Below are positions 1-6,644 of a DNA stretch of 6,782 bases, in pieces. The notes beneath the pieces were generated by a model that saw only the letters and a list, made by a program, of their open reading frames with translations, did not search any database and had not been told where the DNA came from. The stretch spans positions 1 through 6,782 of the forward strand of contig JAZNOL010000065.1 of assembly GCA_045580815.1 (NCBI GenBank). Reading direction: 5' to 3'. Made by a program: the position numbers and the translations under genes. How positions within the stretch are numbered: the first letter of the stretch is position 1; the number at the start of each line of letters is the position of its first letter. The stretch comes from JAZNOL01 sp045580815 (GTDB lineage Bacteria > Bacillota > Clostridia > RUG12999).

Positions 1-2291
1 TTTGTTATCATTTCTATATATTCTCTATCAGCTTTTAAATCCGGAATACATACAGAAAGAGCAATATAACTTACGGAATTTTCAATAAATTCGTCATGTT
101 CGTCCGCAGTATAAACAACTGTTACATTTTTGCCTTTACCACCGGTTATATCCTTTATCATACTTTTATAGGGCGAAGTTATTTCTCCATTTACCATAAT
201 TACAACATTTTTTTCTGCGGTTTTAAGCTGATTTTCAATATATATCGCAATTTCTGAAATATCAGAATTTTTAAGTTTTCCGAGGCTTATAAATGTTTTG
301 CCGTAAATTTCTCGGACAAATTTTTCGTTTATCTCCGAAAGAATATATTTTTGTTCATAAGTGTTTACTTTATCGTCCAGTTTTTTCTGCACAATTCTTG
401 TGAGCAAAGTATTATTATCTTTAACTCCTGCCGAGATTGCCACAGCCTTTTTTTGTTCCGCATCCGGCTTGGTTTCAACTTCAATTTCCGGTTTTGTACT
501 TGTGCCCGGTTTTTCTTCTGTCTTATCCTCTTCATCCGGTTTTACTACAGGTTTTTCGCCTTTTTTATTGTTCTTATTCTGCAAAATTGTCAGATTGTCA
601 AAAAACAGCTCTCCCCCGCTTTTTACATCAACAGACGGCTGAACTACATAAATTTTTGTAAGCTCTGCCGGAAGCTCAACCTCATCTGGCACAGTTGCCG
701 AAACACGTTTCCAGCCGTTCCAGTCGATACTGTTGTCAAAGGTCAGGCGGAAAACGTCTCCGTTTGCATCTACAACCATACCTCTGAGCCATTGTCTGCA
801 CTCCTCAAAGCCGTAAACATCAAGAGATACTTCTGCTCTTACCTGCTGAATTTCAAGAGGTTCTTTAAATGTAACACCCGCCATTTTTGTTGTTTCGTTT
901 AATTTTTTTATAAGTTCTTCTTTTTCCTTATCTTCCTCTGTTTTTTTTGTTTCTGCTGCCGTTTCGCCGGTCTTTTCTGCATTGTCTTCCGATTGTCCGT
1001 CCGGCTCATTCAGTGTCAAATCATGAAAATCATACCACAATCTGCCGCTTTTGTGTCCTGTTGTGACCTTCGCTTCTGTAAGAGAATAATCGGTCATAAC
1101 TTCTTCGGGATAAGCGTATTTTCTGCCGTTTGCAGTCTCAAAATCATACCTTGAAGTGTAAACGGTTGTATCGGTATTTTTTGCAACAATGCCAAGAGCA
1201 TTTATAACATTTCTGTACGGATGCTGAGACGGTGCGTTTGTAACCTGATTGTCACCGTTATAATTAACAACAAGCTGTGTTGAGCCGCCGCCGTCAAAGT
1301 TGATGCCGTTGTAAACGCCGATTTCTATCATAAATTCCTGTAATTCGGCAAGAGTCATTCCAACGCTGGAATTTACCCCTCTGCCGTCAACAGCGACAAA
1401 ATACGCATTTTTTTCGCTTTTATCCATACCAAAAGCACTTCGGGGTTGTCTTCCTTTTATGTTGTGAGTAATTTCTGCCGCCTTGCCGTTTTTAACAAGC
1501 AACGTTCCGCCGCCGATAACAGTTTCGGCATCAATTTCAGGGGTTATATCAACAGAAAGCTCTATCTTATCGCCCTCTTTTATGTTATTGTAAAACGTAT
1601 CTGACCAGTCTGACAAACCGCATATTACATATCCGTCTTCGGGAATTTCTGTTTTTTCCATTCCTGTGCGTATTTCTTTGATTTTTCCGTTACTTACAAC
1701 CACCTCAAAGCCTGTGCCTCCTGCGGCATTACCGGGAGAATTTTTGCCCCATGCCGGAGTGAATATACAAAGCTGTGAATAGTCGTTAAAACGGTTTATA
1801 TACCGCACTTTATCTTCAACTGTTTCTGTTTTTACTGTTATATCCGACTTAAAATAATCAAAATAATAATCACCGTTTTTGTCGATTGCAAATGATGCGA
1901 GCTCTTCGTCAACACTTGGCGTTGAAAGAAGCACCGAGTCTTTTACGTTGTATCCTACGGCAGTAGCACCGCCGCTGTTTCCGTAGCCAAAAAAATCCGC
2001 ATTAAGTGCAACAACTGCATCGTTGTCGTTTGCAAGTTCTTCAACAGTATCAAGCGAATGAATGCTCGAAGAAGAAATCAGAGTATCAAGAGAAAGATTT
2101 TTATCTGATAAATCTGCTTTTACAACAACCGCTTTTGCTTTGCCGTCGCCCAGGTCAACCCATGTGCGGCTTTCCCACACACCGTCAAAAATTTGTGTCC
2201 AATTTACATTTGATGCGGCAGAAACTGCCACTGTCTGCAAAATAAGTGCCGTGCCCAAAGCAAGCACCGTTAATTTTTTAAGTATTTTCAT
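1..2291 (-). CDS. Exported phosphodiester glycosidase (NAGPA family), C-terminus cut by window edge
   Basis: This frame is open for 763 codons from ATG 2291 to the window edge with no stop, so the 3' end is missing. Residues 1-25 form a signal peptide: a KxLKK-type basic start, a hydrophobic core, and likely cleavage after V-S-A25. Residues about 90-372 carry the NAGPA (phosphodiester glycosidase) hallmarks: LNADFFGYG at 96-104, GGGT at 260-263, RQPRSAFG at 281-288, VDGRG at 301-305 and FDGGGST at 332-338. Family members cleave sugar-1-phosphodiester links; bacterial ones are often annotated as exopolysaccharide-related. Residues about 382-570 look like a carbohydrate-binding-type beta sandwich (WLRG, DANG, IDWNGW, FDNLT). 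A charged stretch (429-469) interrupts it. A second charged Lys/Glu/Pro linker spans 571-615, followed by a module (616 on) discussed in the findings. The ribosome site AGAAGGTGG (2296-2304) sits just upstream and supports the start. Family assignment is strong; the substrate is unknown. Confidence 0.9.
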   Translation of the reverse strand, partial: MKILKKLTVLALGTALILQTVAVSAASNVNWTQIFDGVWESRTWVDLGDGKAKAVVVKADLSDKNLSLDTLISSSSIHSLDTVEELANDNDAVVALNADFFGYGNSGGATAVGYNVKDSVLLSTPSVDEELASFAIDKNGDYYFDYFKSDITVKTETVEDKVRYINRFNDYSQLCIFTPAWGKNSPGNAAGGTGFEVVVSNGKIKEIRTGMEKTEIPEDGYVICGLSDWSDTFYNNIKEGDKIELSVDITPEIDAETVIGGGTLLVKNGKAAEITHNIKGRQPRSAFGMDKSEKNAYFVAVDGRGVNSSVGMTLAELQEFMIEIGVYNGINFDGGGSTQLVVNYNGDNQVTNAPSQHPYRNVINALGIVAKNTDTTVYTSRYDFETANGRKYAYPEEVMTDYSLTEAKVTTGHKSGRLWYDFHDLTLNEPDGQSEDNAEKTGETAAETKKTEEDKEKEELIKKLNETTKMAGVTFKEPLEIQQVRAEVSLDVYGFEECRQWLRGMVVDANGDVFRLTFDNSIDWNGWKRVSATVPDEVELPAELTKIYVVQPSVDVKSGGELFFDNLTILQNKNNKKGEKPVVKPDEEDKTEEKPGTSTKPEIEVETKPDAEQKKAVAISAGVKDNNTLLTRIVQKKLDDKVNTYEQKYILSEINEKFVREIYGKTFISLGKLKNSDISEIAIYIENQLKTAEKNVVIMVNGEITSPYKSMIKDITGGKGKNVTVVYTADEHDEFIENSVSYIALSVCIPDLKADREYIEMIT

Positions 2292-2295
2292 TTTG

Positions 2296-2304
2296 CCACC
2301 TTCT
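2296..2304 (-). promoter_or_regulatory. Ribosome-binding site of the phosphodiester glycosidase gene
   Basis: The minus strand reads AGAAGGTGG here, ending 4 bases before ATG 2291, with its AAGG core about 7 bases from the start. It fixes the start in front of a textbook signal peptide. Confidence 0.75.
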
Positions 2305-2321
2305 GTTTTATAGGTTAATTA

Positions 2322-2347
2322 TGCGCAACTGCTTTTGCAATTGCGCA
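2322..2347 (-). other. Intercistronic RNA hairpin without a U-tract
   Basis: The two 11-base arms (2337-2347 and 2322-2332) flank a 4-base loop. On the minus-strand transcript the arms read TGCGCAATTGC and GCAGTTGCGCA, and all 11 positions pair, one as G-U. On the plus strand the same position would be a C-A mismatch, which favours a structure selected in minus-strand RNA. It lies 26 bases after the esterase stop codon and 30 bases before the glycosidase start. No T-run follows, so it does not look like a standard intrinsic terminator. An mRNA-processing, stabilising or attenuating element between two cotranscribed genes is as likely. Confidence 0.6.
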
Positions 2348-2373
2348 CAAGTTCTAATTTGATATAAGTGAGA

Positions 2374-3381
2374 TTACACGCCCATACTGTGAAGTTTTTC
2401 CCAGATATGGTCTGCATAATTGAGATGTCCTCCATCACCGATTACAAGCGCACAATTATTCTCTGCGCCTGCTTTTTTATATATTTTTTTGATTGTTTCA
2501 AATGTTTTTTCTGTGCCGCTTATAGGAAAAATCGTATCTTCCTTTCCTGCCGCAACAACAAGCTTTCTGGGCGCAATAAGCCCCGCAAGATCACCCATTT
2601 CAAAATATTTTCTGATTGACGGAATATGGTTACACATACAATGTTCCATAGCCGCAATTGATTCTTCATAAGTACATATTGAACAAGACGGTGCCGCTGC
2701 CGTTATGCGCTCATCCATGCAGGCAAGATAATATGTTGCCGTACCGCCACCTGAATTTCCGGTACATACAATATCTGTCATATCAATTTCGTCAAATTTT
2801 TCACCGACCGCATCAAGTATGCGCATCGCATCCCACACACGTTCACCAATGACTGTGCGCCCCATCAAAATCGCAATTTTTGCCGCCTCGGTACAGCTTG
2901 TCCCATATCCTTCGAGACTGCTTTCGCCAAAATTGCGTGCTTCAATAATAAGAGCACATCTGCCCTCTTTTACAGATCTCGGGCCCATCGCCCGGTGACG
3001 CCAGCTTTCAAGTGCCTTTTTATCTTCTTCAGTTTTCGCTATACCGGCTGCCACATGCATTCCGCCGCCATGACCGCTTAAACATACAGTAAGCGGCAAC
3101 GGTTTCGTTGTGTTTGCCGGAATAAGCAAATAACAAGGCACAAAATATCCCGGTTCTGTCTGCACTTTAAATTTATATTCAGTATATTCGGAATATTCTT
3201 TTGTATGCTCCATTTCAATTTCCGCATCGCATTTTGGAAGCGGAAGTCCCAATAAATCCGCAAGTTTTTCACGCACATCAGCACGCCATTTATTAAAATC
3301 CCGGTTTTCATCAAATTCCAAAATCGGTTTGCTGTTTTTTAATGTTTCAAATTCGTATTTCTGGCTGTTTATGGTTTTCAT
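2374..3381 (-). CDS. Alpha/beta hydrolase, acetyl-xylan-esterase-like family
   Basis: The protein has 335 residues and no signal peptide or membrane segment, so it is expected in the cytoplasm. It has an alpha/beta hydrolase fold with a complete apparent triad: Ser210 in the nucleophile elbow GNSGG (208-212), Asp282 in AGKEDTIFP and His319 in GDGGH. The LSGHGGG loop (101-107) probably forms the oxyanion hole. The N-terminal segment with FNKWRADVREKLADLLGLP (29-47), the MGRTVIGERVWDAMRILD block (173-190) and the HCMCNHIPSIRKY...LIAPRKL segment (247-274) match the pattern of large bacterial hydrolases usually annotated as acetyl xylan esterase or abhydrolase_7. The likely reaction is ester hydrolysis, possibly deacetylation of an imported sugar, but the substrate cannot be read from sequence. 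The start ATG 3381 has GAGAGG 5 bases upstream and its own promoter. The stop is TAA at 2374. It is probably cotranscribed with the exported glycosidase downstream. Confidence 0.85.
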   Translation of the reverse strand: MKTINSQKYEFETLKNSKPILEFDENRDFNKWRADVREKLADLLGLPLPKCDAEIEMEHTKEYSEYTEYKFKVQTEPGYFVPCYLLIPANTTKPLPLTVCLSGHGGGMHVAAGIAKTEEDKKALESWRHRAMGPRSVKEGRCALIIEARNFGESSLEGYGTSCTEAAKIAILMGRTVIGERVWDAMRILDAVGEKFDEIDMTDIVCTGNSGGGTATYYLACMDERITAAAPSCSICTYEESIAAMEHCMCNHIPSIRKYFEMGDLAGLIAPRKLVVAAGKEDTIFPISGTEKTFETIKKIYKKAGAENNCALVIGDGGHLNYADHIWEKLHSMGV

Positions 3382-3412
3382 ACTATCCTCTCTTTATCTT
3401 GTCTACATGTCA

Positions 3413-3441
3413 ATGATATCACATTTTTGCATCAGTTTCAA
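3413..3441 (-). promoter_or_regulatory. Extended -10 promoter for the hydrolase-glycosidase pair
   Basis: On the minus strand a -35 TTGAAA (3436-3441) is separated by exactly 17 bases from a -10 TATCAT (3413-3418), and TGA directly before the -10 gives the extended -10 signature. Transcription would start near 3406, leaving a leader of about 25 nt that includes the GAGAGG ribosome site at 3387-3392. No hairpin terminator is visible between recN and this promoter, so read-through from recN is possible. Confidence 0.65.
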
Positions 3442-3474
3442 CAACACAGCCGTTACAATAGCAATACAATTTCA

Positions 3475-5163
3475 TTACATCGCCTGTTGTTTGCGTTTCT
3501 GAGCCGATTCAAGCAGCTCTTCGGCGTGCATAACCGCCGTCTGAGTGATATTACTGCCGGAATTTATGCGTGCTATTTCGCTGATTCTGCCGGATTTATC
3601 CAGTTTTTTCACTTCTGTTTTTGTTTCTGTAAGAGACATATTTTTTGAAATGAGGAAATGACTATCTGCAATTGCCGCAATATGGGGACTGTGCGTTATA
3701 ATTATGGTCTGATTGTTTTTTGCCACTTTCATCAGTTTTTCCGCCACTTTTTCTGCTGTTTTGCCGGAAATTCCCGTGTCAATTTCATCAAAAATATATG
3801 TATCAACAATATCGTAAGAAGAAATTATGCTTTTAAGTGCAAGCATAATTCTTGAAAGTTCACCACCGGATGCTATTTTTGCAAGAGGCTTCAATTCTTC
3901 ACCAGCGTTGGGCGAAATATAAAACGCCGCCGATGTACGTCCGTCGGGAGTATAATTTTCCGTCTGCGACAGTTCTATTTTAAACTTACAGCCCGGCATA
4001 TTCAGCTCGGACAGTTCTTTTTCAAGCTCTTTTTCAAGCACAAGACCGTTTCTTACACGAAGGTCATGCATATTATCAGAAATCGCCTGAATTTTGTCAG
4101 TTGCATTTCTGAAATCTGTTTTTAGATTTTCGTACTGCAAATCTATATTATTTAATTTTTCAAGTTTTTCGTGTGCCTGCTGAAGATAATTGACCAGCCC
4201 TTCTTCATTGCATTTATATTTTGCACACATTGTTTTTATTTCATAAGCACGCTGATGAAGTTCTTCAAGCTCGGACTCGCTGTATGCCATTTCGCCTTGC
4301 ATTGCAATAATTTCCGAAGCAATATCATCAGCTGTATAAGCAATGTCTGTAATTTTTTCCAAAAGGCTGTCAATACCGTCGCTGACACCACCCACAAGTT
4401 TAAGTTTGCTTGCCGCCGTGTGAAGCATATCCGCAACACTGTTTGAATCGGACACAAAAATTTTGTATGCGCTGTGCAGTGCTTTTGTAATTTTTTCGCT
4501 GTTTTTAAGCACATCAAGCCGTGATGTTATGGTATCAAGTTCACCAATTTGAGGTGAAAGTGCCTCAAGCTCTTTAATCTGAAAATCAAGAATATCCATT
4601 TCGCGGTCACGGTCTGTTTTAAGTTTTTCTATCTGCATAATCTGAGATTTTAAAGATTTATAAACCTCAAAAACCTCAAGGTATTTTGTTTTTTCTTTAG
4701 CAAGTGCTTCACCTGCCCAGCTGTCAAGCAATCCGAGATGCTTATCGGGAGAATACAGTACCGCCGTATCCTGCTGACCGTGAACATTTATAAGCAGATT
4801 GCCCACATCTTTAAGCTGGGATGCTGTCACAACCGAGCCGTTGATTTTGCAGATTCCTCTGCCGTTTTCGTTTATTTCACGGTAAACCAGAAGGCTTCCG
4901 TCTTCACTTTGTTCAATTTCAGCTTCCGCAAGAGCATTCCACTGTTTTTCATCGGGATAAAAAAGTGCACTTACTGCCGCTTTTTCTTCACCTGTACGGA
5001 TAATATCCTTTGTCATTCGTTTACCCAATGCCATAGAAATTGCACCGATTATAACGGATTTTCCCGCACCGGTTTCACCTGTAAGAATATTAAGCCCCTC
5101 CGAAAATTCAATCTCTGTGTGCTTAATAACCGCCATGTTGTCAATTGTAAGATATGAAAGCAT
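3475..5163 (-). CDS. recN: DNA repair ATPase RecN
   Basis: RecN is an SMC-like ATPase that acts early at DNA double-strand breaks with RecA. From ATG 5163 the protein has 562 residues, close to the 553-576 usual for the family. The Walker A GETGAGKS is at 29-36, HGQQD at 128-132, the ABC signature ASGGELSR at 431-438, and the Walker B YIFDEID at 456-462 followed by TGISG. A THSPH switch-histidine segment is near 490. The middle (about 155-385) is charged and helical, as expected for the short coiled-coil arms. An in-frame GTG at 5175 would add four residues (M-N-Q-K). I prefer ATG 5163 because AGGTGA lies 8 bases upstream and the resulting MLSYLTIDN start aligns with the E. coli start MLAQLTISN. 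It is the third gene of the nadK-argR-recN operon, starting 35 bases after argR. All catalytic motifs are intact. Confidence 0.96.
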   Translation of the reverse strand: MLSYLTIDNMAVIKHTEIEFSEGLNILTGETGAGKSVIIGAISMALGKRMTKDIIRTGEEKAAVSALFYPDEKQWNALAEAEIEQSEDGSLLVYREINENGRGICKINGSVVTASQLKDVGNLLINVHGQQDTAVLYSPDKHLGLLDSWAGEALAKEKTKYLEVFEVYKSLKSQIMQIEKLKTDRDREMDILDFQIKELEALSPQIGELDTITSRLDVLKNSEKITKALHSAYKIFVSDSNSVADMLHTAASKLKLVGGVSDGIDSLLEKITDIAYTADDIASEIIAMQGEMAYSESELEELHQRAYEIKTMCAKYKCNEEGLVNYLQQAHEKLEKLNNIDLQYENLKTDFRNATDKIQAISDNMHDLRVRNGLVLEKELEKELSELNMPGCKFKIELSQTENYTPDGRTSAAFYISPNAGEELKPLAKIASGGELSRIMLALKSIISSYDIVDTYIFDEIDTGISGKTAEKVAEKLMKVAKNNQTIIITHSPHIAAIADSHFLISKNMSLTETKTEVKKLDKSGRISEIARINSGSNITQTAVMHAEELLESAQKRKQQAM

Positions 5164-5171
5164 CTTCTGGT

Positions 5172-5177
5172 TCACCT
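5172..5177 (-). promoter_or_regulatory. Ribosome-binding site deciding the recN start
   Basis: The minus strand reads AGGTGA, 8 bases before ATG 5163. The upstream GTG candidate at 5175 lies inside this site and would have only a weak AAAGG close to it, so the site argues for the ATG. Confidence 0.65.
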
Positions 5178-5198
5178 GCCTTTGCAGCCCTTGTTTTT

Positions 5199-5654
5199 TT
5201 ACTGCATCATCGCACGCAATTTTGAGCTGATTTTATCTGTATCTTTTTTGGAATCTGCCACGGCAAAAATGGTGTCATCACCTGCAATACAGCCAAGAAT
5301 TTCGCTGTATTGCATTGCATCAATTGCCGATGCCGCCGCAGATGCCATTCCTGCAAGAGTTTTAATAACAATGATATTTGCGGAGCTTTCAACAGACACA
5401 ACAGAGTTTGCAAAAACAGCCGAAAGCCTGCTTTCAACATCCGAAGAATTTTCGTTTTTTCCGCTGGCGTATTTATAAATTCCGTCATGAGAAAGAACCT
5501 TTATAAGCCGCAACTCTTTAATATCTCTTGAAACGGTCGCCTGCGTAACTTCCATGCCGGATTTATTTAAAATATCCGCAAGCTCGCTCTGAGTCTGCAC
5601 ATCCTGCTGTTTTATTATGTTTAAAATTGCCATATGGCGTTCGTATTTATTCAT
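5199..5654 (-). CDS. argR: Arginine repressor ArgR/AhrC
   Basis: This is the transcriptional regulator that binds L-arginine as a hexamer and controls arginine biosynthesis and catabolism genes. From ATG 5654 it has 151 residues, the normal family length. The N-terminal winged-helix domain (1-65) holds the recognition segment TQATVSRDIKEL (37-48). The C-terminal domain holds KTLAGMASAAASAID (98-112) and GCIAGDDTIF (121-130), whose paired Asp126-Asp127 corresponds to the arginine-binding residues of the family. A TTG at 5687 would extend the protein by 11 residues and overlap the nadK stop. ATG 5654 is preferred because AGGAG lies 9 bases upstream and the length then fits. It sits 19 bases after nadK and 35 bases before recN, the usual Firmicute arrangement. 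Self-regulation of the operon is possible (see findings) but not shown. Confidence 0.95.
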   Translation of the reverse strand: MNKYERHMAILNIIKQQDVQTQSELADILNKSGMEVTQATVSRDIKELRLIKVLSHDGIYKYASGKNENSSDVESRLSAVFANSVVSVESSANIIVIKTLAGMASAAASAIDAMQYSEILGCIAGDDTIFAVADSKKDTDKISSKLRAMMQ

Positions 5655-5663
5655 TTTTGCACG

Positions 5664-5668
5664 CTCCT
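5664..5668 (-). promoter_or_regulatory. Ribosome-binding site deciding the argR start
   Basis: The minus strand reads AGGAG, 9 bases before ATG 5654. It lies just inside the alternative TTG-started extension, which has no comparable site, so it supports the shorter protein. Confidence 0.7.
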
Positions 5669-5673
5669 GTTTT

Positions 5674-6483
5674 TCAGCGTTTGCCAAGTTTTTTTCGCAA
5701 TACGCTGTAAAAGCTTCTGTTTCCCATAGTTATAAGCTGTGTGTAATAATTTGATTTAGAAACCGTGATTTTATCTCCACGGTGAATTTTTATATGGTCC
5801 TGACCGTCAACGGAACAAAGTGCTTCAAATGGTGTTTTTGCACCGATTGTAAAAGTTATCTGCTTGTTTGCCGGCAGAATTATCGACCTTGACTGCATGT
5901 CATAAGGACAAATCGGCGTAACAAGACAAAGCTCCATACCGGGTTCAACAACAGGACCGCCTGCCGAAAGAGAATATGCCGTTGACCCGGTTGGGGTCGA
6001 AATAACTGCACCATCCGCAATAAAGGTATCGAGAAACTCACCATCCACATTAATGCTGACATCAATCATTTTAAGATACGATGCTCTTGTTATTGCAATT
6101 TCGTTAAGTGCGGTTGTTTTCATACCGCGCTCACCGTGCACTTTGACATTGAGCATCATACGCTTTTCAATTGAATATGTGCCGGAAAGTATGCGCTGTG
6201 CCATTTTGGGGATTTCATAAACCTCCGCACCGGCAAGAAAACCGATTTTGCCCAAATTAATCCCAAAAACCGGAACACCGTAAAACGCCGCTGCTTTTGC
6301 TGTGCGGATAATTGTTCCGTCGCCGCCAAGCACTATTGCAATATCTGTGCGTTCAAACATAGATTTTTCTACTCTTGATGAGCACACTTCAATTTCTGCC
6401 TTTCCGGAGAAAGCATCTAAAACAGCTTGTTTCACACGTCCGTCATAATCTTTTTTTGTATTTTCAATAAGAGAAATCTTCAT
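5674..6483 (-). CDS. nadK: NAD kinase
   Basis: NAD kinase phosphorylates NAD to NADP in the cytoplasm, normally using ATP or polyphosphate. The protein has 269 residues, within the usual 260-300. The catalytic GGDGT motif is at 53-57, followed by FGINLGKIGFLAG (73-85), the NE pair of ALNEIAI (125-131), the glycine-rich nucleotide segment STPTGSTAYSLSAGGP (162-177) and DGQ (226-228). All expected conserved blocks are present in order. It is the first gene of the operon with argR and recN, and ends with TGA at 5674. ATG 6483 is the only credible start because no in-frame start lies upstream near the ribosome-site region. The nearest Shine-Dalgarno-like AAAGG (6497-6501) is 13 bases away, farther than for the other genes, so initiation may be weak or depend on leader structure. 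Confidence 0.96.
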   Translation of the reverse strand: MKISLIENTKKDYDGRVKQAVLDAFSGKAEIEVCSSRVEKSMFERTDIAIVLGGDGTIIRTAKAAAFYGVPVFGINLGKIGFLAGAEVYEIPKMAQRILSGTYSIEKRMMLNVKVHGERGMKTTALNEIAITRASYLKMIDVSINVDGEFLDTFIADGAVISTPTGSTAYSLSAGGPVVEPGMELCLVTPICPYDMQSRSIILPANKQITFTIGAKTPFEALCSVDGQDHIKIHRGDKITVSKSNYYTQLITMGNRSFYSVLRKKLGKR

Positions 6484-6561
6484 ATTGCATCTGTTGCCTT
6501 TCGCTTCGTTTTGTTGCCGAAAAGTTTGCCTTTTGTCCCATTATAAACTTATTCATTATAT

Positions 6562-6590
6562 ATTGTATCACAAATATAGAGTTTTTGCAA
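6562..6590 (-). promoter_or_regulatory. Promoter of the nadK-argR-recN operon
   Basis: On the minus strand a -35 TTGCAA (6585-6590) is followed after 17 bases by a -10 TACAAT (6562-6567), with TGA directly upstream as an extended -10. The predicted start near 6555 gives a leader of about 72 nt before nadK. The promoter lies immediately after the terminator of the preceding gene, so the operon is probably an independent unit. Confidence 0.75.
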
Positions 6591-6595
6591 TAGTT

Positions 6596-6638
6596 AAAAC
6601 AAAAAAATCTGCGATACACAAAAAATTATGTATCGCAG
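6596..6638 (-). terminator. Intrinsic terminator of the gene at the right edge
   Basis: Two perfectly complementary 10-base arms, CTGCGATACA (6629-6638 on the minus strand) and TGTATCGCAG (6609-6618), enclose a 10-base loop. On the minus strand they are followed by A, then seven T residues (6601-6607) and a further GTTTT. It begins 6 bases after the stop codon of the upstream gene. The T-run is on the minus-strand side. The plus-strand side shows no comparable run. Confidence 0.9.
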
Positions 6639-6644
6639 TAAGTG

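Noticed and set aside
351..902. Plus-strand open frame of 183 codons, with smaller overlapping ones
   Set aside because: It lies wholly antisense to the continuous 763-codon glycosidase frame. Its translation is a Phe/Cys/Arg-rich mixture without domain features, typical of the reverse of a Lys/Glu-rich gene.
3399..3413. Imperfect palindrome TTGnC-n5-GnCAA at the predicted start of the hydrolase transcript
   Set aside because: The position would suit an operator, but only five of seven base pairs are symmetric and an offset ACATGT palindrome fits equally well, so it is not above chance in AT-rich sequence.
3442..3474. Possible terminator after recN
   Set aside because: No stable stem or T-run can be found on the minus strand here; only a three-base AAC/GTT pairing is present.
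4738..5157. Plus-strand open frame of 139 codons
   Set aside because: It is antisense to the conserved N-terminal part of recN, has no ribosome site or recognisable motifs, and is explained by recN codon usage.
5182..5193. CTGC/GCAG mini-hairpin between argR and recN
   Set aside because: A four-pair stem is too short to claim as a terminator or regulatory structure.
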